Assembly: GCA_019918135.1 (NCBI GenBank)
Contig: WBZZ01006802.1
Span: forward strand, 1 to 22,817
DNA: 22,817 nt
Direction: 5' to 3'
Origin: Paulinella micropora
Taxonomy: Eukaryota > Cercozoa > Imbricatea > Euglyphida > Paulinellidae
Positions within the stretch are counted from its first letter, which is position 1; each line of letters opens with the position of its first letter. The notes under the pieces were generated by a model that was given only the letters and a program-made list of their open reading frames with translations, ran no database searches and had not been told where the DNA came from. Below are positions 7,717-15,591 of this stretch, piece by piece. Position numbers and translations under genes: made by a program.

Positions 7717-8694
7717 TTAGTATCCGTATGGTAATGTCGTGATCTGGTTTTCTTTTAGAGGTTGAATTACTCTTTTAGTGTAAGTAAATGAAAATATCTT
7801 TTGTAAATGCTCTGACGTAATTGTTTTTGTCTTTTTGTTTCTTGTTATTTTGCTGTTGGTGTGTATGATTACATTTCCAGCCTCTGCTACATTCTTTGCT
7901 ATACACTTTTCTCCTTTTGTTTCTAGTAGGTCTTCTAATTCTTCATATGCCTTTTTAGATAGTTCAGTGTCTTGTACTTTCAATCCATTGCTTATGATAC
8001 TAAACATATTAACCAAGTTCAATTTTTTACAAGTCTCGTAATTCATTGAAAATCCTTTTAATTTCATTTTGGTTGTTCCATCATTTAGTATGTAGCCGTA
8101 TGATTTAGGTCCTGCTCCAATAAATGTGGTTATCTTTCTGCTTACCTTCGTCTTTTTGTTTATCAATTCGTCTGTCCATTGTCCCAATAAATCACCAGTC
8201 GGTATTGTTGTCTGTCCTTCTTTCTCATCTACGGAATAAATTACGCTGTCTGTGTCGTGATATAACACTCTATTACCTAATCTGTCCATCATATCATACA
8301 ATCTCATTTGCGCATGTGCTGTTGTAAATAGTGCTACACAGATATTTGTATTGTAGGGGTCAGATACTTTTTCAGGGTGTAGGTTGTAAGATAGTTCTAG
8401 GCATTCTTTGTTTATCATATTGATAGATACTTCATTTATCTTCTTGTCATTTAGTATTTTGAATAGTTCGGCTTCACTCCTTATGATTTTTGTTTGTGTC
8501 TTGTTGTTTTGTTGTCCAAATTTTCCCCATAGTGAGTTAAGACATAGTTTCGCTACTGCCCTTCTTCCTTCATTCTTTTCAATCTTGCTTTTGTCCAATT
8601 TGATTTTCATTTTTTCTTCATAGTCCTTAATGTAATTGTCTTTGTCTTCTTCAGTTATGACATTTGATGGATAGCCACTTGATTCCTGTTTCAC
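7717..8694 (-). CDS. Protein-primed DNA polymerase B, C-terminal fragment (motifs B and C)
   Basis: Palm and thumb of a Polinton-type pPolB. Motif B is KLCLNSLWGKFGQ (residues about 49-61), motif C is YHDTDSVIY (about 145-153), and the chain ends TLPYGY, the usual Polinton polymerase terminus, with TAA. The stated start is a GTG inside a longer open frame; the frame runs upstream to about 8895 and carries the sequence linking it to motif A. There the upstream fragment shifts by one base. Known role: copies the linear element genome from a terminal-protein primer. Catalytic Asp residues are intact. Confidence 0.9.
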   Translation of the reverse strand: MKQESSGYPSNVITEEDKDNYIKDYEEKMKIKLDKSKIEKNEGRRAVAKLCLNSLWGKFGQQNNKTQTKIIRSEAELFKILNDKKINEVSINMINKECLELSYNLHPEKVSDPYNTNICVALFTTAHAQMRLYDMMDRLGNRVLYHDTDSVIYSVDEKEGQTTIPTGDLLGQWTDELINKKTKVSRKITTFIGAGPKSYGYILNDGTTKMKLKGFSMNYETCKKLNLVNMFSIISNGLKVQDTELSKKAYEELEDLLETKGEKCIAKNVAEAGNVIIHTNSKITRNKKTKTITSEHLQKIFSFTYTKRVIQPLKENQITTLPYGY

Positions 8695-8696
8695 TC

Positions 8697-9260
8697 TTAG
8701 AAAGGTCTTAATGTATTCTTTGAATAGTTCTGTTGTCTGTTCATTCCAATACCATAACTCATAAGTTTTGATCGGTCTGTAGCCTTTTTGTATGGCTTTG
8801 TAAATAAGTGGTGTTGCCCATGTGCCTGTAAGTGTTCTCTCTTCGTCTGTGTGTTGGCATTTGTCTTGTAATCCTTCCTTTCCACATTTATTACTAGATA
8901 ATACATCATCTTTCCTCTATCTTGACATGGTAGAACAGGATGAATTAGTCCTCTAGGCGGAAGTATTTTTATTTTTGCTACACCAAATGCTGTTTTATCA
9001 TTCAACATATCATAGGCATCTTTTCCTCTTATTGTTTGGTGATGTTTCACAGGATAGGGGTCATAGTACATGACAGTGGGATAGAGAGAGCACACATCTA
9101 TATACTTTGCATACTGATATTCACTCATAGATTTCCAGTATAGAGATAGAGCATTCGTCCTTCCACCAAACATTGCATGTCGTGGATTGATTGCTTCTTG
9201 CTCAATTAATGTCTCTTCTATTTCTCCTTTGAATTCTTCCTTTGTTCGTATCCATACTCC
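8697..9260 (-). CDS. Protein-primed DNA polymerase B, middle fragment (motif A)
   Basis: Open from about 9260 (ATG at 9173 is internal). It includes NPRHAMFGGRTNAL and motif A YIDVCSLYPTVMYYDPYP, with the first catalytic Asp and the SLYP signature. It breaks near 8890-8897: past LPCQDRGKMMYYL the frame turns into unrelated residues. A one-base-shifted frame there carries a NKCGKEG...DKC zinc-like piece and continues into the C-terminal fragment. Upstream, the reading frame meets a TGA at 9270-9272, within the inserted stretch described separately. Confidence 0.85.
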   Translation of the reverse strand, partial: GVWIRTKEEFKGEIEETLIEQEAINPRHAMFGGRTNALSLYWKSMSEYQYAKYIDVCSLYPTVMYYDPYPVKHHQTIRGKDAYDMLNDKTAFGVAKIKILPPRGLIHPVLPCQDRGKMMYYLVINVERKDYKTNANTQTKREHLQAHGQHHLFTKPYKKATDRSKLMSYGIGMNRQQNYSKNTLRPF

Positions 9261-9436
9261 TGGAATACATCAATACATATCAGTATATAATAGTTATTAT
9301 AAATACATACATACGGCAGGCTCTATTCTGTCATCAGCAATACATATTATAATATAAAAGCGTATTTTAAAACATACAAACATACGTATGTACGCATGTA
9401 CCGCATCGGATTGGCATCGCATGCATTGCATGGCAC
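9260..9436 (-). other. About 177-bp insertion in the polymerase gene; possible intron
   Basis: Between the polymerase WGCQWNR segment and GVWIRTKEEF there is non-homologous, stop-containing sequence. On the minus strand it can be bounded by AG|GTGCC (9436) and TTCCAG|GA (9260). The two coding halves differ by one base in frame with these sites, so either other sites are used (for example G|GTACAT near 9400, which keeps frame) or an indel is also present. The insert is rich in ATGC/GTAT motifs. Reading it as an intron is inference. Confidence 0.4.
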
Positions 9437-11871
9437 CTGTTCCATTGACACCCCCATATTGTTATTAATTGACTAACTTCCGGATGTTGCTTGATTAAAG
9501 TTTCGCGTAGTTTAGTTTCTTTGTATAGTTGTCCAAATGTTTTATTCACAGACCTTTCTCTGTTTAGTTCATTTCCATTGAAACACTCAGGACACCCGTG
9601 CCAATAACAACCATGGAACTCATATGCCGTTTTTGTCTTTTCGTCATATCCGTGTAAGTAGGTTTTAACACCTTTGGGTAAGTTTAGTATTTTTTCTTTA
9701 CCATTTAGACCATGTTGAATTTTAGCATTGTCCTTTTTTTCTCTGTATGCTAACCACTCCACACACATACGACTTGTTTTTGCTTTGTCTGTTCTGTTTG
9801 TCTGTATAACTGCTATGCTGTCCTCAGGCATGTAGTTTGCTTTGAATAGTGCCATGCATGTAGAGGCGATAGTTGTGTATTGAAATGGATCAATTCCGAA
9901 CTCCATAAATTGTTCCCTAAACTCTATACACCCCCGTCTTAGTATATCTACATCACTATGACAATATTCAATCATTTCTTTATTGAAATCAAATACTTTG
10001 TCTTTTTGCTCCCCATACCGTTTTATGAAATCATCTCTTTTATTCTTTGAGAATGAGTTATATCCGTAATCGTCCATGTCTGGTATTTTGCCTATGTATG
10101 TTTGATTGTCTGTTTTATTAAAGAAGTGAGGAAAGTATCCTTTTTTCAATTCAGTAAGTCCGAATGTGTCAGGAAAGTCAGATAGAGGCATAGTTAGAAA
10201 TGATAAACTATCTATAAATCTAATCTGTTCTTTCCCATTACCCATAGACATCATCATTATTTTACCACCTTCATATATCACAAATGGAGTTATGCCTTTT
10301 TCAATCAACCATTTCAATACAAATTGACAATCATATCCCCGTGCATTATGTGCTATGAATGTATAACCCTTATGTTTTACACCCAATGACCACTCGCAGA
10401 ATTGTTCAATGTTTTTATGAATGATTGGTGTGCTGTCGTCGAAATATTGACTTTCAGAATGATTGATAATATGTGTTCCTGTCTCTTGATTTGCTTCAAA
10501 ATCAAAGAATACATATTTGGTTGATGGTTCATGTATCACTTTTTTCTTTAACTCACATTGGTGTGATAGAGGTTGTGGTTCTTTGCAGTTCCTACATTTT
10601 TCATATCCACATTTATGTTCTCCTTTGTAAGTCTTAGCACAAGTGATACATTTTTTCTTTGTGTCGCATAACTTATTTTGTTTATGATTATTGAAACATT
10701 CATCATTCGGAAACTTTCTATTACACTCATTGCACGTTTTCCATTTCAAAATATTGTCATATCCTTTACATCCTTCGGTTTGACATATATTACATTTGAA
10801 TTCACATGCATGATTTTGTTCGTATCCCTTCATACATTTCTCGCAAAAGTTTTGCTTTGACAAGAATGCTTTCATACTTGTTATGGTGTCGTAATGGTTC
10901 ATGGTTTTTAGTATGTATATGTTCTTTTTGTCCTTCATCTCAGTCTTATAGATAATTTTGTTTGGAAATTCCACAATAACAATGTTGTAGCCTATGTGTT
11001 TAGCAAACTCACTAATTTCAGAAAGCCCGCACAAATCTTTCATGACACCAGCCTCCTCGTGCAGTTCTTTTGCTAGTTCATCTTGAATTCTACGTCCGTC
11101 CTTGATTTGTGAATACTTTGGATGCTTTTCTATCTTTGCTTTTGCTACAACTATTGCCCTTGCCAAACATATGTTGTCTTCATTTCTTATTGTTATTATA
11201 CCTTTCTTTTTATACAAGTCTTTTTCAGTTATTGCTTTCAATCTTGCTCCTCCTTCAGGCATTCTCACACCCACAAAATTGAAATCAATCAATTCCATAG
11301 TTGCCCCTTCCTCATCCATATAGTTTTCGTCGTTTGATTGAAGTATAGATTCTAATCTAGTCAGTATATCTTCTAAATTGAAATCTTTTACTTTTATTAA
11401 TTTTTGGTTTTGTACATTCCAAGTTGAAGGAATAGCACTAATACGTATTTGTATTGAGTCATTGTCTTTGTAAAGTGTTTTAAAGTCTTCAATTATAGAT
11501 CCAATCATACCGATGATGCCCTCTAATGGAAACTTTTTCATTTTTTGCGTCATTGATTTACTTAACTTAATTGAATATACAGATTGCCCCACAGGTAGTT
11601 TGTGTTCAGTGTCTTTTCTTATTAGTTTATATCCATTGAACTCTATTACTTGTGGCTCAACATATTTTCGTTCCCTTTGTTTTCGCTCAGGTTCAGAATA
11701 AAACCTTTCAGGGTCCGATAGTGCTCCCCTTGTCGTTGTTATATCATAAAACCTAGTTCCGTTCGGCTTTTTAACATATAACTTGTTTTGCCTTATCTGA
11801 TATGTTATTTTTGCTTCCGCCAACTTGTCCAAGTTCCATGTGTGTCCGCCATAGTCGATGGTGTTTGCCAT
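9367..11871 (-). CDS. Protein-primed DNA polymerase B, N-terminal and exonuclease part (834 aa)
   Basis: ATG at 11871 (MANTIDYGG); nine further upstream codons are open but lack an ATG. Residues about 1-340 form the Polinton-specific N-terminal region, including NICLARAIVVAKAKI and an AGVMKDLCGLSEI segment. Residues about 343-439 are a Cys/His-rich zinc-ribbon cluster. Exonuclease motifs follow: Exo I FFDFEANQE (about 457-460), Exo II FIAHNARGYDCQFVL (about 509-514), Exo III YCHSDVDIL (about 636-640). Next come the YEFHGCYWHGCPEC segment (about 750-763) typical of these polymerases and ITIW. The last 22 residues before the stop at 9367 are read from the inserted stretch and are not native. 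Proofreading residues are intact. Confidence 0.92.
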   Translation of the reverse strand: MANTIDYGGHTWNLDKLAEAKITYQIRQNKLYVKKPNGTRFYDITTTRGALSDPERFYSEPERKQRERKYVEPQVIEFNGYKLIRKDTEHKLPVGQSVYSIKLSKSMTQKMKKFPLEGIIGMIGSIIEDFKTLYKDNDSIQIRISAIPSTWNVQNQKLIKVKDFNLEDILTRLESILQSNDENYMDEEGATMELIDFNFVGVRMPEGGARLKAITEKDLYKKKGIITIRNEDNICLARAIVVAKAKIEKHPKYSQIKDGRRIQDELAKELHEEAGVMKDLCGLSEISEFAKHIGYNIVIVEFPNKIIYKTEMKDKKNIYILKTMNHYDTITSMKAFLSKQNFCEKCMKGYEQNHACEFKCNICQTEGCKGYDNILKWKTCNECNRKFPNDECFNNHKQNKLCDTKKKCITCAKTYKGEHKCGYEKCRNCKEPQPLSHQCELKKKVIHEPSTKYVFFDFEANQETGTHIINHSESQYFDDSTPIIHKNIEQFCEWSLGVKHKGYTFIAHNARGYDCQFVLKWLIEKGITPFVIYEGGKIMMMSMGNGKEQIRFIDSLSFLTMPLSDFPDTFGLTELKKGYFPHFFNKTDNQTYIGKIPDMDDYGYNSFSKNKRDDFIKRYGEQKDKVFDFNKEMIEYCHSDVDILRRGCIEFREQFMEFGIDPFQYTTIASTCMALFKANYMPEDSIAVIQTNRTDKAKTSRMCVEWLAYREKKDNAKIQHGLNGKEKILNLPKGVKTYLHGYDEKTKTAYEFHGCYWHGCPECFNGNELNRERSVNKTFGQLYKETKLRETLIKQHPEVSQLITIWGCQWNRCHAMHAMPIRCGTCVHTYVCMF

Positions 11872-11913
11872 ATATTTATTGGAATATATTTTTTCCAAAA
11901 AATATTTTTGTTT

Positions 11914-11917
<4 letters not shown>

Positions 11918-11944
<27 letters not shown>

Positions 11945-11945
11945 A
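11918..11945. repeat. (AT)n microsatellite upstream of the polymerase
   Basis: A run of alternating AT of about 28 bp, in the 118-bp gap between the polymerase start and the end of the next minus-strand small gene. It may double as promoter sequence. Confidence 0.8.
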
Positions 11946-11989
11946 AATATTATCTTATCTTTAATATGAAATTCAATTTTTTTCAGGTC

Positions 11990-12202
11990 TCAATTTTCCC
12001 CGACGATATTCTGGAGTCTAATAAGGTCCGCCTTGGTTTTTTCTCTTTTCTCTTTAGATTTTCTCAATATGTCTGCCTTGTTTTTTGATAATATTCTTTT
12101 GCTCTCATAAGTGCTTTCTCTTTATTTCTTCTTTGATACTCTCATACGTTCAGCGTGTTTTGCCCTTGCCTCCTCTGCAGTATATGTCGGATGTCTTCCC
12201 AT
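11990..12202 (-). pseudogene. Small basic coiled-coil protein, apparently frameshifted twice
   Basis: ATG at 12202 opens MGRHPTYTAEEARAKHAERM, and the frame stops at 12122 after 26 codons. Another frame continues with the same lysine-rich helical character (EKALMRAKEYYQKTRQTY). The first frame resumes with SKEKREKTKADLIRLQN and stops at 11990. The G-R-x-P-T-Y-T-x-E-E-A-R start recalls short basic proteins common in large DNA viruses and Polinton-like viruses, but this is only a resemblance. It shares a 37-bp AT-only gap with a divergent frame at 12240. Confidence 0.4.
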
Positions 12203-12239
12203 TTTATATTATATATAATATATTTTTTATTATATTTAA

Positions 12240-12373
12240 ATGGAAATTAATCAAACTCGCAACAGGAGAGGACTTTCATTTTTTCAAAAAAGATAACTAA
12301 GTCTAGCACAGCAGTAAAAACTAAGAAACAGGTTTTGATGTCTCTTCGTGTTGATTTGAAAAAAGATAGATGA
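12240..12373 (+). pseudogene. Possible small basic protein, frameshifted at an A6 run
   Basis: ATG at 12240 reads MEINQTRNRRGLSFFQKR and stops in TAA at 12293-12298. A one-base shift in the AAAAAA run (12286-12291) would keep it open through SSTAVKTKKQVLMSLRVDLKK to TGA at 12371-12373. It is divergent from the 12202 start with only 37 bp of A/T between. Short and without a family, so tentative. Confidence 0.3.
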
Positions 12374-12385
12374 GTTATCTTTTTT
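12286..12385. other. 13-bp inverted repeat at the right end of the Polinton coding region
   Basis: AAAAAAGATAACT (12286-12298) and its exact reverse complement AGTTATCTTTTTT (12373-12385) flank 74 bp. The right arm follows directly after the TGA at 12371-12373 and ends in a T run, like a 3' hairpin. A further AAAAGATAACT lies at about 12521-12531. Confidence 0.5.
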
Positions 12386-12389
12386 TTAG

Positions 12390-12575
12390 AGTTTGAGAGA
12401 AATTCAAATATGGACTATTTAAGGCTTAATGATTGCTATATTGAATTTGGATAAAATTATGTATATTTTTATTGAAATTAATAGTAAGACGAATTTATAT
12501 GAAAATAGCCTTATTTTATATAAAAGATAACTGTGCTATAGTAATACCTATAGTAGTTATGAGACTCTTGTATGA
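12390..12575. other. AT-rich stretch without recognisable features
   Basis: No coding frame with gene-like composition. The right end of the Polinton probably lies in or near this stretch, but without the left terminus no inverted repeat or target duplication can be assigned. Confidence 0.4.
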
Positions 12576-12579
12576 CATG

Positions 12580-12745
12580 TTGTCTGTCTGTCTGTCTGGC
12601 TGTCTGGCTGGCTGTCTGCCTGTCTGCCTGTCTGGCTGGCCTGTCTGGCTGGCTGGCTGGCTGCCTGGCTGTCTGTCTGGCCGTCTGGCCGTCTGACTGT
12701 CTGTCTGCCTGTCTGACTGTCTTGACTGTCTAGATCTCTGTCTGA
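12580..12745. repeat. CTGT/CTGG tetranucleotide microsatellite
   Basis: About 165 bp of variable tetranucleotides (CTGT, CTGG, CTGC) on the plus strand, interrupted and irregular, typical of an old microsatellite. Frames across it (poly-Gln/Arg/Ser on minus) are artefacts. Confidence 0.9.
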
Positions 12746-12747
12746 CG

Positions 12748-12783
12748 ACTACTACTATTACTACCACTACTACTACTACTACT
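12748..12783. repeat. Short (TAC)n tract preceding the dispersed repeat
   Basis: Imperfect ACT/TAC triplets of about 36 bp, directly abutting the first copy of the hairpin repeat. Confidence 0.8.
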
Positions 12784-12900
12784 AGGTCTAGGCCTTCGGT
12801 TTAATGAAGTTAACAATTTAACCTCTGGTCCATCCATACAAATCGTTAGCTCAAGAGCTATTGATTTAACTAGATGGTGACCTACGTCTCAAGTTATTAA
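12784..12900 (+). repeat. Dispersed hairpin repeat, copy 1
   Basis: About 115 bp beginning AGGTCTAGGCCTTCGG after a TAC tract and ending near CTCAAGTTATTAA. It contains the palindrome AAATCgtTAGCTC-aa-GAGCTAttGATTT (12840-12867), identical in all three copies. It is followed by A/T-rich sequence and an (AAT)n array. SINE-like or satellite-like; no RNA polymerase III B box is visible. Confidence 0.8.
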
Positions 12901-12967
12901 AGATAATGAGAAATTATTAAAAAAATTAAAGTATTAAAATAAAATGACTTAGATTAAAAATATTAAA

Positions 12968-13119
<152 letters not shown>

Positions 13120-13154
13120 TAGTAATAACAATAATAATAAATATATATGGAATT

Positions 13155-13198
13155 AACAAATATATATATATATATATATATGTATACATATATATATA

Positions 13199-13243
<45 letters not shown>

Positions 13244-13400
13244 TTAATCTTTTATGAAGTCAAAGTAAAGTTCTAGTTCAGTGAGGAACGAGAAAAAGAA
13301 AAAGAAAAAAAAACGGAAATATATATAATAATATAATATAATATATTATAATATAATATAATATAATATAATACAATATAATATATATATATGTATATAT
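13155..13400. repeat. (AT)n and (TATAA)n tracts
   Basis: Alternating AT runs at about 13158-13240 and 13380-13400, with TATAA pentamers at about 13320-13380. In between (13236-13265) is AATCTTTTATGAAGTCAAAGTAAAG, which has a diverged counterpart at about 18950-18975, so it belongs to the dispersed repeat environment. Confidence 0.85.
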
Positions 13401-13521
13401 ATGTTGAAAGAGTTATATTCTCACTCAGTACTATATATATGTATACATATATATATATATATATATATTCATATATATATATATGTTGAAAGTGTTATAT
13501 TCTCACTCAGTACTATATATA
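13401..13521. repeat. Duplicated 39-bp segment at the LINE 3' end (82-bp period)
   Basis: A segment beginning ATGTTGAAAG and ending CTCAGTACTATATATA occurs at 13401-13439 and 13483-13521 with one mismatch. The copies are separated by AT repeats. It lies at the 3' end of the minus-strand non-LTR element, where terminal tandem repeats are typical of some clades. Confidence 0.8.
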
Positions 13522-13682
13522 ACGGTGGCACTCGCAAAAGCTGGTAGACACGAGGTGACTCCCCAAGGGGGTTTGGCCAACCACACTCCGGCTTAGGATG
13601 TGATCAACGCTGAACTTGTCCCACACTCAGGTATCATCTGATGATGAGGTGTCCATCGCCCTCTTTAGGCCCGTAGGCAGTG
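13522..13682 (-). other. LINE 3' untranslated region
   Basis: About 160 bp past the ORF2 stop (TGA at 13683-13685), less A/T-rich than its flank, with small inverted repeats (CCCC-AAGGGGG near 13563 and CATCTGATGATG near 13635). It ends in the TATATA-rich duplicated terminus. No poly(A). Confidence 0.55.
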
Positions 13683-14830
13683 TCAGGATTCTTGCATCCT
13701 TAAGAGATATGCTTTGAGTTCCTTTTTGAATTCTGCTTTGTATGAGATATCTCTTAGGTGCTCTGGCAGCTTATCCCATTGTGCTTGTGCTGCTCTGCTG
13801 TATTGACCCGTCGTTGAGTCGTTGTACATGTGTTTCTTTGATGACCGCCTAGTGTTGTAGTTATGAACAGCTGTGATTGGTCGGATATTGTTGTAGTGAA
13901 GGGGAAGGAAAGCCTTGAAGGCTGGGTAAATAAGGGAGTGTGCATCCATGCATACGCTATATTTATACATGTTAAGTATGTTGAGTAAGCGTAGTTTGGC
14001 AAAAAGAGGCTTGGTAGGTGTTCTCCATGATTTGAGACATATCAGACGGACTATACGTTTTTGGATGATAATGAGTGGATGTATAATGGTGTTGTAGTCA
14101 TCAGATCCCCATATAGAGATACCATACATAAGTAGGGGGTATACATGTGCATAGTAAAGTTGGAGGAGGATGTGAGTGGGAAGTAGGCTGTTCACATAAC
14201 GAAACATTTGGACGAATGGTTGAAGGCGGAATATAATAGATTGTATATGTTCACGGAAGGACAGGTTGCTTTGGATGATTGTACCTAATACTTTTACCTT
14301 TCGTTCTTGTTGGAGCCTTTTGCCGTCGATAGTCAAGTCGAGCTGCACCTTCTGTTCATGCTTGTGGAAGATAGTGTAGGTGGTTTTGGTGGGGTTGGGT
14401 ACTAAGTTATGTCTGTAGAAATAGTGGACAAGGTTCGTTGTATCAGTTTGTGCTTGCTCTTGGAGTTGTTCTTTATTCTTAGCAGCAATGATAAGTGTGG
14501 TGTCATCTGCGTATGCAAAGACTGTCCCGTGTGTTAGTGAAAGTATAATATCATTGATGTATAGAATGAAGAGCGTTGTTGAGAGTGTGCTACCTTGCGG
14601 GATCCCATGTGTGATCTTGCGTGGATAAGAACGAGCATATTGGGTAAATACTGTTTGGTATCGTTTTGTGAGGTATGATTTAAAAAAGGTAGTGGTGTTA
14701 TCGCTAAAATTTATATTATTTCGTAGTTTATGGATGAGTGTTTCATGATCTATAGTGTCATAGGCTTTCGATAGGTCAATAAATAGAGCAAGTACATACC
14801 TTCCTGGGCCTTTGAGGTTTTGGATTGTGA
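13683..14830 (-). CDS. LINE ORF2, reverse transcriptase palm and C-terminal part
   Basis: One open minus-strand frame from about 14830 to the TGA at 13683. There are no initiation codons before 14348, as expected for the inner part of a polyprotein. It contains LFIDLSKAYDTIDH (first catalytic Asp), GIPQGSTLSTTLFILYINDI, and the catalytic FAYADDTTLI (14502-14513 encode YADD). The thumb follows with VKVLGTIIQSNLSFREHI and YPLLMYGISIWG, and the C-terminus is EHLRDISYKAEFKKELKAYLL. All RT active-site residues are present. Separated from the upstream RT fragment by one frameshift near 14833-14860. Confidence 0.9.
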
Positions 14831-14832
14831 TT

Positions 14833-15396
14833 TTAGATGGTTTGTGTAGTGATTGTTGTGTTCGAGTGTGGTCGGAAGGCGTATTGAGTTCGGGAGAGGA
14901 TGTCGTACCTGGTAAGGTGGGCCATCAGTTGCTTGTTGAGTATAGTGTCAAAGACCTTAGCAATAATCGGCAGTAGCGAGATAGGTCTGTAATTCTCAGG
15001 CAGCGTTCTATCTTTAGCTTTATATATTTCAATAACTTTAGTTATTTTTAGTGCATCAGGGTATTGGTTATGTTCTATAGCTTTATTAAAGAGCGTTGTT
15101 AATATCGGGGCAATGTACTTTGTAAGGTCTTGCATGATGGCTGGTTTTATTTTGTTTATATCTTCTGCTTTGTTTCTGTTAATTGCTTTCAGTGTATTGA
15201 CTACATCATCCTGCAAAATGCGTTTGAGTGTAAAGGGAGGCAGTTTTCTCTGTGTTAGGTCTATTTCCTCTTCTCTGACTTTATGTTCTTGGGGGATTTG
15301 GGCACTGACCTTGGAGCCGACCGTCGTGTAGTGTCTGTTGAGTGCATTAGCAATACCTTTGGGGTCGGTGATTACCTTATCATCTACGCGGAGTTA
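14833..15396 (-). CDS. LINE ORF2, RT finger region (fragment)
   Basis: Frame continuous from about 15390. It includes the linker (DDKVITDPKGIANALN) and the RT N-terminus: LQDDVVNTLKAINRNKAED, then PENYRPISLLPIIAKVFD and QYAFRPHSNTT. It stops at a TAA at 14833; RT sequence continues in another frame immediately after. Its upstream limit is another one-base break at about 15388-15396. Confidence 0.85.
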
Positions 15397-15591
15397 GGTG
15401 GGCGAGGTCTGCAGACCTTGTGTCTGTGGGATCAGCTTTCTCAACGCATTCATACGTTTTTTTTGGATCGTGACTTAGTTTTTCCATTAAGGTAGTCATG
15501 TATGCTTTCTTAGCTTTCTTAATCTCTCTATTAGTTTTATTTCTATGCTTATTATACTTAGTTCTATTACTTTTAACTGGGCATGCTATTT

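Larger units (their letters stand above)
1..12400. mobile_element. Polinton/Maverick-like element (partial, left end outside window)
   Basis: The pairing of a protein-primed family B DNA polymerase (7717-11871, minus) with an rve-type integrase (5365-6269, plus) is the established hallmark of Polintons/Mavericks. A phage-like tail fibre and several small AT-rich genes in between fit the Polinton-like virus lifestyle. Major and minor capsid, packaging ATPase and cysteine protease genes are absent here and would be expected left of position 1. The right limit is an estimate: coding signal stops near 12,373 and microsatellites begin near 12,580. No terminal inverted repeat or target duplication could be identified because the other end is missing. 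Many genes are broken, so the copy is probably inactive unless the breaks are sequence errors. Confidence 0.85.

Noticed and set aside
12516..12767. Gln/Arg/Ser-rich protein on minus
   Set aside because: Translation of the CTGT/CTGG microsatellite.
12784..12900. tRNA-derived SINE
   Set aside because: TAGCTCAAGAGC recalls a D-arm, but the loop is only 2 nt and no B box follows at the right distance.
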